A stretch of 64,000 nucleotides of DNA from Marinomonas ostreistagni (GTDB lineage Bacteria; Pseudomonadota; Gammaproteobacteria; Pseudomonadales; Marinomonadaceae): assembly GCF_016461785.1 (NCBI RefSeq), contig NZ_JAEMUH010000013.1, positions 1-64,000 of the forward strand, given 5' to 3'. The position numbers and the translations under genes were made by a program. This document shows positions 32,153 to 40,764 of this stretch, one piece after another; the first letter of the stretch is position 1; each line of letters opens with the position of its first letter. The notes below the pieces were generated by a model that ran no database searches, was not told the DNA's origin, and saw only the letters and a program-made list of their open reading frames with translations.

Positions 32153-33319
32153 ATGAACCTACATGAATATCAGGCTAAGCAGCTTTTTGCTGAATACGGC
32201 CTGCCAGTATCTACAGGGTACGCAGTAGACACGCCAGAAGAGGCAGTAGAAGCAGCGAAAAAAATTGGTGGTGACAAGTGGGTTGTAAAAGCTCAAGTTC
32301 ACGCTGGTGGTCGCGGTAAAGCGGGCGGTGTAAAGCTTGTTGATTCTTTGGATGAAGTAAAAGAATTCGCAGCGAACTGGTTAGGTAAAAACCTAGTAAC
32401 TTACCAAACTGACGAAAATGGTCAGCCAGTTGCTAAAATCCTAGTTGAGTCTTGCACAGACATCGCTAACGAATTGTACCTAGGTGCTGTAGTAGACCGT
32501 TCTACTCGTCGCGTAGTTTTCATGGCATCTACTGAAGGTGGTGTTGAGATCGAGAAAGTAGCTGAGGAAACTCCTGAGCTAATCCACAAAGCGGAAATCG
32601 ATCCACTTGTAGGCGCACAGCCATACCAAGCTCGTGAAATGGCATTCAAAATGGGTCTTAACCCAGCTCAAATCAAGCAGTTCACTAAGATCTTCCTTGG
32701 TTTGTCACAAATGTTCCACGACTACGACTTCGCTCTACTAGAAATCAACCCTCTAGTAATCACTGACGAAGGTAACCTTCACTGTCTAGACGGTAAGATC
32801 AACATCGACAGCAACGCTGTTTACCGTCAGAAGAAAATGCAAGAGTTCCACGATCCATCTCAAGAAGATGAGCGTGAAGCACATGCAGCACAGTGGGAAC
32901 TTAACTACGTTGCACTAGACGGTAACGTTGGTTGTATGGTTAACGGTGCAGGTCTAGCGATGGGTACAATGGACATCGTAAACCTACACGGCGGTAAACC
33001 AGCTAACTTCCTAGACGTAGGTGGCGGTGCGACGAAAGAGCGTGTAGCGGAAGCATTCAAAATCATTCTTTCTGACAGCAATGTTAAAGCGGTATTGGTT
33101 AACATCTTCGGTGGTATCGTACGTTGTGACATGATTGCAGAAGGCATCATCGGTGCAGTTGAGCAGGTAGGTGTAAACGTTCCTGTTGTTGTACGTCTAG
33201 AAGGTACTAATGCAGAGAAAGGCCGTGAAGTTCTAGCGAACTCTGGTCTAGACATCATCGCTGCATCAAGTCTAAAAGACGCAGCTGAACAAGTTGTTAA
33301 AGCTGCGGAGGGCAAATAA
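32153..33319 (+). CDS. sucC: Succinyl-CoA synthetase beta subunit SucC
   Basis: ADP/GDP-forming succinate-CoA ligase, beta subunit, 388 aa: substrate-level phosphorylation step of the TCA cycle. The N-terminal ATP-grasp domain starts with [18 protein letters not shown] and contains [16 protein letters not shown]; the C-terminal domain has [13 protein letters not shown]. Two bases separate it from sucD. Confidence 0.97.
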   Translation: MNLHEYQAKQLFAEYGLPVSTGYAVDTPEEAVEAAKKIGGDKWVVKAQVHAGGRGKAGGVKLVDSLDEVKEFAANWLGKNLVTYQTDENGQPVAKILVESCTDIANELYLGAVVDRSTRRVVFMASTEGGVEIEKVAEETPELIHKAEIDPLVGAQPYQAREMAFKMGLNPAQIKQFTKIFLGLSQMFHDYDFALLEINPLVITDEGNLHCLDGKINIDSNAVYRQKKMQEFHDPSQEDEREAHAAQWELNYVALDGNVGCMVNGAGLAMGTMDIVNLHGGKPANFLDVGGGATKERVAEAFKIILSDSNVKAVLVNIFGGIVRCDMIAEGIIGAVEQVGVNVPVVVRLEGTNAEKGREVLANSGLDIIAASSLKDAAEQVVKAAEGK

Positions 33320-33321
33320 TA

Positions 33322-34194
33322 ATGTCTGTTTTAATTAACAAAGATACTAAAGTAATCTGTCAAGGTTTCACTGGCGGCCAAGGTACATTCCACTCTGAGC
33401 AAGCGATTGCTTACGGTACAAAAATGGTTGGTGGTGTAACACCAGGTAAAGGTGGTCAAACTCACCTTGGTCTACCTGTATTCAACACTGTTAAAGAAGC
33501 TGTTGAAACAACGGGCGCTGAAGCATCTGTAATCTACGTTCCAGCTCCATTCGTTAAGGATTCTATCCTTGAAGCTGCGAACGCTGGTATCAAACTAATC
33601 GTTTGTATCACTGAAGGTGTTCCTACGCTTGATATGCTTGACTGTAAAGTTAAGTGTGACGAGCTAGGTGTTCGCCTAATCGGTCCTAACTGTCCAGGTG
33701 TTATCACTCCTGGAGAGTGTAAAATCGGTATCATGCCTGGCCACATCCATATGCCTGGTAAAGTAGGTATCGTTTCTCGTTCTGGTACTTTGACGTACGA
33801 AGCTGTTAAGCAAACAACTGACGCTGGTTACGGTCAATCTACTTGTGTTGGTATCGGTGGTGACCCAATCCCAGGTACTAACTTCATTGACGTACTAGAA
33901 ATGTTCCAAAACGATCCTCAAACTGAAGCGATCGTTATGATCGGTGAGATCGGTGGTACGGCAGAAGAAGAAGCGGCTGCTTACATCAAAGCAAACGTAA
34001 CTAAGCCTGTTGTATCTTACATCGCTGGCGTAACAGCGCCTGCTGGTAAGCGTATGGGCCACGCTGGTGCGATCATCTCTGGTGGTAAAGGTACGGCTGA
34101 CGAGAAATTCGCAGCACTACAAGACGCAGGCGTTAAGACTGTTCGCTCTCTAGCGGACATCGGTGCTGGTCTTAAAGAAATCACTGGCTGGTAA
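33322..34194 (+). CDS. sucD: Succinyl-CoA synthetase alpha subunit SucD
   Basis: Alpha subunit of succinyl-CoA synthetase, 290 aa. It carries the CoA-binding Rossmann fold ([16 protein letters not shown]), the [11 protein letters not shown] segment and the phosphorylated active-site His in [14 protein letters not shown]. Last gene of the TCA cluster; a strong terminator follows. Confidence 0.97.
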   Translation: MSVLINKDTKVICQGFTGGQGTFHSEQAIAYGTKMVGGVTPGKGGQTHLGLPVFNTVKEAVETTGAEASVIYVPAPFVKDSILEAANAGIKLIVCITEGVPTLDMLDCKVKCDELGVRLIGPNCPGVITPGECKIGIMPGHIHMPGKVGIVSRSGTLTYEAVKQTTDAGYGQSTCVGIGGDPIPGTNFIDVLEMFQNDPQTEAIVMIGEIGGTAEEEAAAYIKANVTKPVVSYIAGVTAPAGKRMGHAGAIISGGKGTADEKFAALQDAGVKTVRSLADIGAGLKEITGW

Positions 34195-34220
34195 GCAAAC
34201 GCTTATTAGTAATTGATTAT

Positions 34221-34251
34221 AAAAATCCCCGCCTAGTGCGGGGATTTTTTT
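34221..34251 (+). terminator. Terminator of the TCA supercluster
   Basis: Stem AATCCCCGC (34224-34232) / GCGGGGATT (34238-34246) with a CTAGT loop and seven or more T, 27 bp after the sucD stop; an A-run on the left lets it work in both directions. Confidence 0.92.
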
Positions 34252-34347
34252 GTCGTAAAAAAAGTGTATAAACTGTAAAACAGTGCAAATATGCATGCAT
34301 AGTTCGATGATAAAAGTAGTATGAATCTACTCACAGTAAGGTAGGGA

Positions 34348-34440
34348 ATGATTATGAAGTTATTTGGACTAGTGGTAGGCACCGCTGCACTGATGGATAT
34401 AAGTAAAATGGCTTGGGTTATGGCAACCCTACCTTGCTAA
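34348..34440 (+). CDS. Possible 30-aa hydrophobic small protein
   Basis: A short frame of 30 codons opens at 34348 (or at the second ATG, 34354) behind AAGGTAGGG. The peptide has a hydrophobic stretch (KLFGLVVGTAALM) and ends in Pro-Cys, compatible with a small membrane peptide. The 150 bp upstream hold nothing else, and the frame ends 7 bp before the convergent LysR gene. No homologue is known to me; it could be chance. Confidence 0.35.
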   Translation: MIMKLFGLVVGTAALMDISKMAWVMATLPC

Positions 34441-34447
34441 ATCTAGC

Positions 34448-35347
34448 CTAAATTTCGGAGGTAATCTCTTCTAAAAACTGAATGACCGCTCTGACTCGTG
34501 TAGATCTAAATAAACGGCTTGGGTAAACCATCTTAAGATGAGCGGATTCAACATTCGGTGTAATAGCTGTACACACTTCAACTAAACTCCCTTCAGATAT
34601 AAGACGCTTACAATACTGCTCCGGTAGCATTGAAATACCACATCCGTTTAATAAGGCTTCTCGGACGACTATAGGGTCATTGCAACAATTTTTATTTTGC
34701 AGGCTTAGTTGATATTGTTTCGCACCATAATTGACAACGAATTTATGAACGCTATAGCGTGTCTCACAATATTGAATGTGTTCCTCTAATTCTCTAGGTG
34801 TTTCAAAAGGACCATTTTTACTTAAATATTCAGGACTAGTGACCCATTTTAGCTTGCCTGGGTAGAGTGTTTTAGCGATCAAATCAGAACTCTCGATAGA
34901 GCCTACTATAACCGCAATGTCCACTTCGTCTCTTAATACATCCATGGGATGTTGACTGGTCTGAATCTGCAATGTTATTTCAGGAAAAGCTTGATGGAAT
35001 CTCGCTAAGTTTGGTGCTAAAACTTCCCTGCTAAACGCTAAAGGTGCTGCAAGTTTTACCGTTCCCTGAGGCGTTGATTGCATTCCCACCAGTGCATGTG
35101 ATGCTTCATCAGCAAGCAATAACAGCCGCTCTGCATACTCAAGCAATGTTTGTCCTTCAGCGGTTAAGCGAATATTTCGGGAATTTCGTTCAAACAGTCG
35201 AACTTGATATTGCTCTTCTAAACGAACAATAGCTTTGCTCACGGTTGCTTTAGAAACAGATAGTTTTTCTCCAGCAGCAGATATGCTTAGAAGCTTAGCT
35301 GCCCAGTAAAATGCAGGAAGTTCTTTAAGTGCTTGCGAATTGTTCAT
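34448..35347 (-). CDS. LysR-family transcriptional regulator (GalR-like by position)
   Basis: LysR regulator of 299 aa: N-terminal winged helix-turn-helix (SISAAGEKLSVSKATVSKAI) and C-terminal periplasmic-binding-like effector domain. It is divergent from the gallate-type dioxygenase gene with about 95 bp between, the classic position for a LysR activator of its target; the Pseudomonas gallate pathway has such a regulator, GalR. A TTG at 35368 would add seven residues; I prefer the ATG at 35347, although neither has a clear ribosome site. Confidence 0.82.
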   Translation of the reverse strand: MNNSQALKELPAFYWAAKLLSISAAGEKLSVSKATVSKAIVRLEEQYQVRLFERNSRNIRLTAEGQTLLEYAERLLLLADEASHALVGMQSTPQGTVKLAAPLAFSREVLAPNLARFHQAFPEITLQIQTSQHPMDVLRDEVDIAVIVGSIESSDLIAKTLYPGKLKWVTSPEYLSKNGPFETPRELEEHIQYCETRYSVHKFVVNYGAKQYQLSLQNKNCCNDPIVVREALLNGCGISMLPEQYCKRLISEGSLVEVCTAITPNVESAHLKMVYPSRLFRSTRVRAVIQFLEEITSEI

Positions 35348-35441
35348 TTTGGAAACGGTATGTATCAATTAGTGGTATTGTTTCAAAAAGTATATCCAAT
35401 TATTGTAGAAAACATAACAACAACTTTCATTGGAGATTAAC

Positions 35442-36680
35442 ATGGCAAACATAATTGGTGGTATTGGTGCATCTCACTCACCCACAATTGCTTTTGCAAA
35501 AGATACTAACAAGCAAAATGATCCAGCTTGGAGTCCTATTTTTGAAGGGTTTGATAAAGTTAAAGATTGGGTTGCAGCGAAGGATGTCGATGTATTGTTT
35601 TTCATTTTCAATGATCACGTCACATCATTTTTCTTTGATCATTACTCTCCTTTTGTACTTGGGATTGACGATCAGTACGTTACTGCAGACGAGGGTGGTG
35701 GTGCACGTAATTTCCCAGCAGCTCAAGCTCATCAAGCGTTGTCACGTCATATAGCTCATAGCTTAGCTGCTCAAGAATTTGATATTTCGACTTTTCAAAA
35801 GAAACCTCTTGATCATGGTTTTTTTTCTCCTTACTCAATGATTATCCCGAGTGACCCTAGTGATTGGAAAGGCCGAGTCATCCCGCTACAGGTTGGTGTG
35901 CTTCAATTCCCTGCACCAACAGCAAAGCGCTGCTTTAACTTTGGTAAAGCCTTACGAAATGCGATTTTAAGCTTTCCTGAGAATTTGAATGTGGCCATTG
36001 TTGCGACTGGTGGCTTGTCTCATCAGGTACATGGTGAACGGTGTGGTTTTAATGATGAGCAATGGGACTCAGAGTTTTTAGAATTACTGGAATCAAACCC
36101 AGAGGAGTTGACTAAACTAACGCATGCGGAATATGCCACAAAAGGTGGTATGGAAGGTGCTGAAGTGATCATGTGGCTCATTATGCGCGGTGCATTATCT
36201 GATGACTTAACATGTGTACATAAGAGCAGCTATTGTCCTTCGATGACAAATATCGCGACCGTAATTTTTGAAGAGAACACACCATCTGAGAAAATACAAC
36301 ATGACCCTTATGTTCAGCTTCATGGCGTGGAAAAACTAGAGGGTACTTATCCATTTACCATTGAGACAAGTCACAAAGCTTATCGTCTGAATGCCTTTTT
36401 AAGGCAGCTGATCGATCCTACTCATCGTGATCGTTTCATTAATGACCAACCAGCATTAATGGAAGAGTTTGGATTAAGCGATATCGAAAAGGAAATGGTC
36501 GCAGGGAAACAATGGATTGAATTGATCCGATATGGCGTTATTTTCTTCTGCTTGGAAAAAATGGCAGCTGTTTTAGGTCAATCTAATCCTGAAGTCTATG
36601 CCGCCATGCGTGGTGAGACAATTGAAGAATTTCAAGCATCACGAAAAGTCTCAATGACTTATTCTGTGTCAGCTAAATAA
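35442..36680 (+). CDS. Gallate dioxygenase-like class III extradiol dioxygenase
   Basis: Ring-cleaving non-heme Fe(II) enzyme, 412 aa, with a LigB-type catalytic domain (about 1-280) fused to a LigA-type helical domain (about 300-400). This single-chain layout is that of gallate dioxygenase (GalA/DesB), which opens gallate to 4-oxalomesaconate. Candidate iron ligands are His12 (ASHSPT), His59 (FNDHV) and Glu241 (GAEV), and further conserved His are at 125 and 194. No other gallate or protocatechuate pathway gene is adjacent, so the substrate may differ. GGAG precedes the ATG chosen; the TTG at 35430 is less likely. Confidence 0.8.
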   Translation: MANIIGGIGASHSPTIAFAKDTNKQNDPAWSPIFEGFDKVKDWVAAKDVDVLFFIFNDHVTSFFFDHYSPFVLGIDDQYVTADEGGGARNFPAAQAHQALSRHIAHSLAAQEFDISTFQKKPLDHGFFSPYSMIIPSDPSDWKGRVIPLQVGVLQFPAPTAKRCFNFGKALRNAILSFPENLNVAIVATGGLSHQVHGERCGFNDEQWDSEFLELLESNPEELTKLTHAEYATKGGMEGAEVIMWLIMRGALSDDLTCVHKSSYCPSMTNIATVIFEENTPSEKIQHDPYVQLHGVEKLEGTYPFTIETSHKAYRLNAFLRQLIDPTHRDRFINDQPALMEEFGLSDIEKEMVAGKQWIELIRYGVIFFCLEKMAAVLGQSNPEVYAAMRGETIEEFQASRKVSMTYSVSAK

Positions 36681-36703
36681 GTTGAACTAGCCGTTCGCGT
36701 TTT

Positions 36704-36728
36704 GGCGACCCTTGGGTCGCCTTTTTTT
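36704..36728 (+). terminator. Terminator after the dioxygenase gene
   Basis: Stem GGCGACCC (36704-36711) / GGGTCGCC (36714-36721), effective loop CTTG, followed by seven T. Confidence 0.92.
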
Positions 36729-36802
36729 ATCTTGATGAAAGGGGACGTCGATTGCTTTGGCAACGTATAATGTTATTAAAATAATATTAGCACGGAGCAA
36801 TC

Positions 36803-38035
36803 ATGACATCTTTCAATCCTAATTATTTTTCTCCGGATCAACAGTACGACATAGCTATCATTGGAGCGGGAATTGTTGGCTTATCAACCGCTTGGCAATT
36901 ACTGAAAAAGTATCCTGAAAAACGCTTGGTTGTGTTAGAAAAAGAAGAGCACGTAGCTACTCATCAAACGGGCCATAATTCTGGTGTGATTCATGCGGGT
37001 GTTTACTATGCTCCGGGAAGCTTGAAAGCAAGATTTTGCAAAGAAGGAGCGGCCGCAACCAAGTCTTTCTGCCAGCAATATCAGATTCCTTATGAAGAAT
37101 GCGGTAAGTTGTTAGTGGCAACGAATGAGCTTGAATTACAACGCATGGATGATTTGTTTGAGCGCTGTAAAACCAATGATTTGGAGGTGCATTACTTAAC
37201 GCAAGCGCAGCTAAAGGAGCGAGAGCCTAATGTGGTTGGTAAAGGGGCGTTATTTGTTCCTTCTACGGGCATCGTTAACTACCGAAAACTCTGTGAAAAA
37301 CTGTCTGTCTTGGTTCAGGAGTTAGGTGGAGCGATACAGTTAGCAACGCAAGTAAAAGGGCTGAATGAAGATGCCTCTGGCGTTCAAATTGAGACCAATC
37401 GAGGCCCATTTTCTGCGCGCTATTTAGTCTCCTGTGGCGGTCTAATGGCCGATCGTCTAACTAAGATGTTAGGTATCGAAACGGACTTTCAAATCGTACC
37501 CTTTCGAGGGGAGTACTACCGTTTAAGCCCTCATCATAATCATATTGTTAATCACTTGATTTACCCCATCCCCGATCCTGATCTGCCTTTTTTAGGTGTG
37601 CATTTGACACGTATGATTGACGGTTCAGTCACCGTCGGACCCAATGCAGTTCAAGGTTGGAAACGGGAAGGTTATGGTCGTATTAACGTTGATTTGAAAG
37701 ATGTGGCTACCATGTTTAGCTTTGCTGGTTATTGGCGCCTTCTTAAGGACTATTGGAAAATAGGCCTTAAAGAAACTTATAACTCTTGGTACAAAGCGGG
37801 TTACCTGAAGGAAGTCAAAAAATACTGCCCTATGGTGCAACTTTCTGACTTAGAGCCTTATCCAGCAGGTATTCGCGCCCAAGCGGTATTAAAGGATGGC
37901 AAGTTGGTACACGATTTCTTATTTGCTCAGAGCAAGCGAACATTGCATGTTTGCAATGCACCTTCTCCTGCCGCGACCAGTGCCTTTCCAATTGGTGCGC
38001 ACATCCTAGAGAAGCTAGAGCTGCTAATGTCTTAA
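36803..38035 (+). CDS. lhgO: L-2-hydroxyglutarate oxidase LhgO
   Basis: FAD enzyme of the DAO family, 410 aa, oxidising L-2-hydroxyglutarate to 2-oxoglutarate and passing electrons to the quinone pool. The FAD motif GAGIVGLSTAWQL and the family segment HNSGVIHAGVYYAPGSLKA are clear. It is a single gene with its own start region after a terminator; its product feeds the 2-oxoglutarate step encoded upstream. The family also contains glycerol-3-phosphate-like oxidases, but the length and these motifs favour LhgO. Confidence 0.88.
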   Translation: MTSFNPNYFSPDQQYDIAIIGAGIVGLSTAWQLLKKYPEKRLVVLEKEEHVATHQTGHNSGVIHAGVYYAPGSLKARFCKEGAAATKSFCQQYQIPYEECGKLLVATNELELQRMDDLFERCKTNDLEVHYLTQAQLKEREPNVVGKGALFVPSTGIVNYRKLCEKLSVLVQELGGAIQLATQVKGLNEDASGVQIETNRGPFSARYLVSCGGLMADRLTKMLGIETDFQIVPFRGEYYRLSPHHNHIVNHLIYPIPDPDLPFLGVHLTRMIDGSVTVGPNAVQGWKREGYGRINVDLKDVATMFSFAGYWRLLKDYWKIGLKETYNSWYKAGYLKEVKKYCPMVQLSDLEPYPAGIRAQAVLKDGKLVHDFLFAQSKRTLHVCNAPSPAATSAFPIGAHILEKLELLMS

Positions 38036-38174
38036 AGTAGTTTGTAAAAAAACTGGTTAGATCTCTAACTATTGTGGTTAAAAGGCGCAAACAAAGACCA
38101 ATTGCGGTTTCTTGCTTGATTAGTTGTGTGAATGCAGTCAAATTGAAAATGTAAATTTTCTAAAGGAGAAATGC

Positions 38175-38633
38175 ATGAACATTACATCGAAAGGGATGAG
38201 CAAGGTCGTTGTTGGTTCTCTGATCGCTTCCCAGCTGGCTGCATGTGGTACGTTAATTTACCCTGAAAGACAAGGACAAAACGGTGGCAAGCTTGACATA
38301 GGCGTGGTGGCATTAGATGCGATAGGATTGCTTTTTTGGTTTGTGCCTGGTGTCGTTGCCTTTGGCGTTGACTTCATTACGGGCGCTATTTATTTACCGA
38401 GTGGTGCAGTTGCTCAATTATCTCCAGAGGACATGGAAAAGATGCAGCTGCCTAATGGTGAGCTGAATCAAGAGGCTCTGAAAGGGTGGCTGGTTGAGCG
38501 AAATTATCTAGATTCTGAGCAGGTTGATGGTCAGCAATTTATGACCCAAGTGTACCAAACCCCTGACGCATTAAAACGCGCAGTTAATATGGCTTCAAAC
38601 GAACAATATGCCTCGTTGATGACAATGAAGTAG
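38175..38633 (+). CDS. Putative lipoprotein
   Basis: 152-aa protein with a signal peptide ending in a lipobox (LAACGT, Cys at about residue 23), predicting a lipid-anchored periplasmic or outer-membrane protein. A second hydrophobic stretch (ALDAIGLLFWFVPGVVAFGVDF) may be membrane-associated. The segment CGTLIYPERQGQ recurs in proteins sometimes wrongly labelled polyribonucleotide nucleotidyltransferase; I see no catalytic motif. The start is the ATG at 38175 behind AAAGGAG; it ends one base from the convergent MarR gene. Confidence 0.75.
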   Translation: MNITSKGMSKVVVGSLIASQLAACGTLIYPERQGQNGGKLDIGVVALDAIGLLFWFVPGVVAFGVDFITGAIYLPSGAVAQLSPEDMEKMQLPNGELNQEALKGWLVERNYLDSEQVDGQQFMTQVYQTPDALKRAVNMASNEQYASLMTMK

Positions 38634-38634
38634 C

Positions 38635-39123
38635 TCAAAGCGATTTTTCATACTCGCCAAGCCATTTGGCCAGTAGGTTTCCTAAAGTCTGTTGCTCCTC
38701 GGAAGTGAAACTTTCGAGGAGTTTTTTTTGGTTTCCGACATGGTCATCTACCGCAGGGTCAATGACGTTAAGGCCTTGCTCAGTGAGTACTACTCGACAG
38801 CTGCGTCGATCTTCTTCATTGATTAAACGTTCCACCCACTGCCTTTCAACTAATTTATCGAGTTTGCTTGATACTGCTCCAGATGAAAGCATGGTTGTTT
38901 TATAGAGTTCAGTTGGCGTAAGCGGGCCATTTGCACGGCGAAGCGTTGCCATCAGGTCAAACTCAATGCGACTCATTCCATGCTCATTGATGACTTTCTC
39001 AACTGCTGGACTGATGAATTTTTCCATTCTTCCTATGCGACCGATAATTCCCATTGGACTGCAATCTAAGTCTGGGCGGACGTTTTGCCACTGCTTTAGT
39101 AACTTTTCAACGTGATCAGGCAT
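38635..39123 (-). CDS. MarR-family transcriptional regulator
   Basis: Winged-helix regulator of 162 aa, with the MarR DNA-binding segment around LTPTELYKTTMLSSGAVSSK and the wing EEDRRSCRVVLTEQG. An upstream-extended frame runs to 39327, but the ATG at 39123 gives the normal family length and keeps the operator region non-coding. It is divergent from an EamA exporter across a region with three operator-like palindromes, so it most likely represses itself and the exporter. Confidence 0.88.
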   Translation of the reverse strand: MPDHVEKLLKQWQNVRPDLDCSPMGIIGRIGRMEKFISPAVEKVINEHGMSRIEFDLMATLRRANGPLTPTELYKTTMLSSGAVSSKLDKLVERQWVERLINEEDRRSCRVVLTEQGLNVIDPAVDDHVGNQKKLLESFTSEEQQTLGNLLAKWLGEYEKSL

Positions 39124-39143
39124 AAACCATCTATGTGTGTATT

Positions 39144-39218
39144 TGTCTTTTGTAAAAGATACTTGATTTGCGGAGTGGAATACAATATCTTTTGCGAAAG
39201 TATCTTTTGTAAAAGATA
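39144..39218. promoter_or_regulatory. Three MarR operator-like sites
   Basis: TATCTTTTGTAAAAGATA at 39201-39218 is a palindrome with perfect 8-bp arms around GT. A near copy, TGTCTTTTGTAAAAGATA, is at 39144-39161, and a third, with the left arm TATCTTTT intact and the right arm degenerate, is at 39186-39203, overlapping the first. They fill the gap between the divergent marR-type and eamA-type genes. Confidence 0.75.
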
Positions 39219-39236
39219 AATTTAATTGGAGGTTCC

Positions 39237-40115
39237 TTGTATCCGTTTCTTTTGACAGCACTTGCCCCGATTTTGTGGGGCAGTACCTATGCCGCAGTTG
39301 GCTTATATTTAACGGATTTATCACCACTTTGGGTCGCTGTGTTTAGGGCGCTTGGAGCGGGGGTGTTCTTGATGCTGTTATTGCGCCGTTTGCCCAGGAT
39401 GGCGATGAGCAAGGTTGTGATCCTTGGTTTCTTTAATATCGGTGTATTTTTTATTTTGCTTATGGTTGCTGCGTACCGCCTTCCAGGTAGCGTCGCAGGC
39501 ACGCTAGGTGCCACATTGCCATTGTTGCTAATCGTTATTCAGTGGTTGGCTCAAGGGAAACGTCCCGCTGTTAAGGCGACTCTGAGTGCAGTGGTGGGGT
39601 TGCTTGGTGTTCTTTTGCTATTAAACCCATCCGCTAATCTTGATCCAATAGGCGTAGCGTGTGCTTTAGGAGCAACCTTTGTCATTGCTATCGCAACATT
39701 GCTGACCCAACACTGGCAGGTGAAAGATATTCTAGGTGTGGCTACATGGCAGTTGCTAACAGCGGGCACACTGCTCATTCCAGTTGCTTGGTTGTGGGAA
39801 GGAGCGCCAACAATGGTCACCTTGGAGCAATTGCCTGGGCTTTTCTGGTTAATTATCTTGAATACCGCATTGGGTTACATCATTGCAGTTAACGGTATTA
39901 AGCAGATAGGCCCAAATGCGTTTGGTATGCTGTCGCTGCTGAACCCAATGATGGCCGTGGTATTGGGAATGTTTTTAATGGGCGAAACTTTAGGGTTTTG
40001 GCAATGGTTTGGCGTTATCTTAATTATCGGCTCTTTAATTGCTTCAAATGTCCGCTGGCGAGGGACGGTACCCGCCAACGTTATACTTGAGAGACAACAT
40101 GATAAAGTTGCTTAG
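39237..40115 (+). CDS. EamA/DMT-family transporter
   Basis: Inner-membrane carrier of 292 aa with ten predicted hydrophobic segments in two EamA repeats (for example PILWGSTYAAVG and the second-half NTALGYIIAVNGIKQIGP). Such proteins export metabolites or amino acids; the substrate cannot be told from sequence. The start is TTG at 39237 with GGAGG close upstream. It is divergent from the MarR gene and probably derepressed when MarR binds its ligand. The 3' end overlaps the convergent response regulator by 35 bp. Confidence 0.85.
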   Translation: MYPFLLTALAPILWGSTYAAVGLYLTDLSPLWVAVFRALGAGVFLMLLLRRLPRMAMSKVVILGFFNIGVFFILLMVAAYRLPGSVAGTLGATLPLLLIVIQWLAQGKRPAVKATLSAVVGLLGVLLLLNPSANLDPIGVACALGATFVIAIATLLTQHWQVKDILGVATWQLLTAGTLLIPVAWLWEGAPTMVTLEQLPGLFWLIILNTALGYIIAVNGIKQIGPNAFGMLSLLNPMMAVVLGMFLMGETLGFWQWFGVILIIGSLIASNVRWRGTVPANVILERQHDKVA

Positions 40116-40764
40116 GGCGTCCACCAGTATTGTAGTTTAAGCTCATACTGACCATACCTTGTTCTTCAAGATATTCGAGGTAGCGGCGTGCAGTGATTCT
40201 ACTTAAGTCCAACTCATCACCAATTTCCTGTGCAGAAAAAGGGGTGTTGCGCTGTTTGATGTGCTCAATCATCGTGGATAGAGTCGTGGCATCGATGCCT
40301 TTAGGCGTTTTTCGTGTGCGTGGTTGGGCTTTATTTTTTCGCATCAAGTCGTCAATCTGAAGTTGATCAATTTTTTCTGATTCTTCGAGCTTTGTTTTGA
40401 ATGCTATGAAGTCATTTAGAGCTTGATGAACTCGAGAAAGTCTCAGCGGTTTAACTAGGTAATCATTCACACCTAATTGGATAGCTTGTGCAACCGTAGA
40501 GGTTTCTCTCTCTGCCGTCGTCATGATGACAGAAGCCTGTATACCTTGTTGACGTATTTCACGTAACAATGTCATGCCATCCCCATCAGGAAGAGTAATA
40601 TCAAGTAAGATTAAATCTGGAGTCTGAGATAAACACTGGCGAGTTTCTTTTGCCGTTTCTGCTGCAGCACAGACGGTGAATTGAGGGTGCTGGTTGACCG
40701 CTTGTTCAAGGGTGTAGCTAGCTTGCTGATCGTCTTCAACGATCAATACAGAATACTGTGTCAT
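40081..40764 (-). CDS. CitB/DcuR-family response regulator
   Basis: Response regulator of 227 aa: receiver domain with acidic pocket near VEDD, phospho-acceptor Asp in LILLDITLPDGDG and Lys in YLVKPLR, then a C-terminal HTH (SAQEIGDELDLSRITARRYLEYL) typical of the CitB/DcuR/DpiA group. Its start overlaps the sensor gene stop (ATGA). With the adjacent kinase and transporter it probably activates uptake of a di- or tricarboxylate. Confidence 0.9.
   Translation of the reverse strand: MTQYSVLIVEDDQQASYTLEQAVNQHPQFTVCAAAETAKETRQCLSQTPDLILLDITLPDGDGMTLLREIRQQGIQASVIMTTAERETSTVAQAIQLGVNDYLVKPLRLSRVHQALNDFIAFKTKLEESEKIDQLQIDDLMRKNKAQPRTRKTPKGIDATTLSTMIEHIKQRNTPFSAQEIGDELDLSRITARRYLEYLEEQGMVSMSLNYNTGGRPKQLYHVVSQV

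Noticed and set aside
32905-33315. 136-codon minus-strand frame opposite sucC
   Set aside because: Composition reflects strong codon bias of sucC; no independent support.
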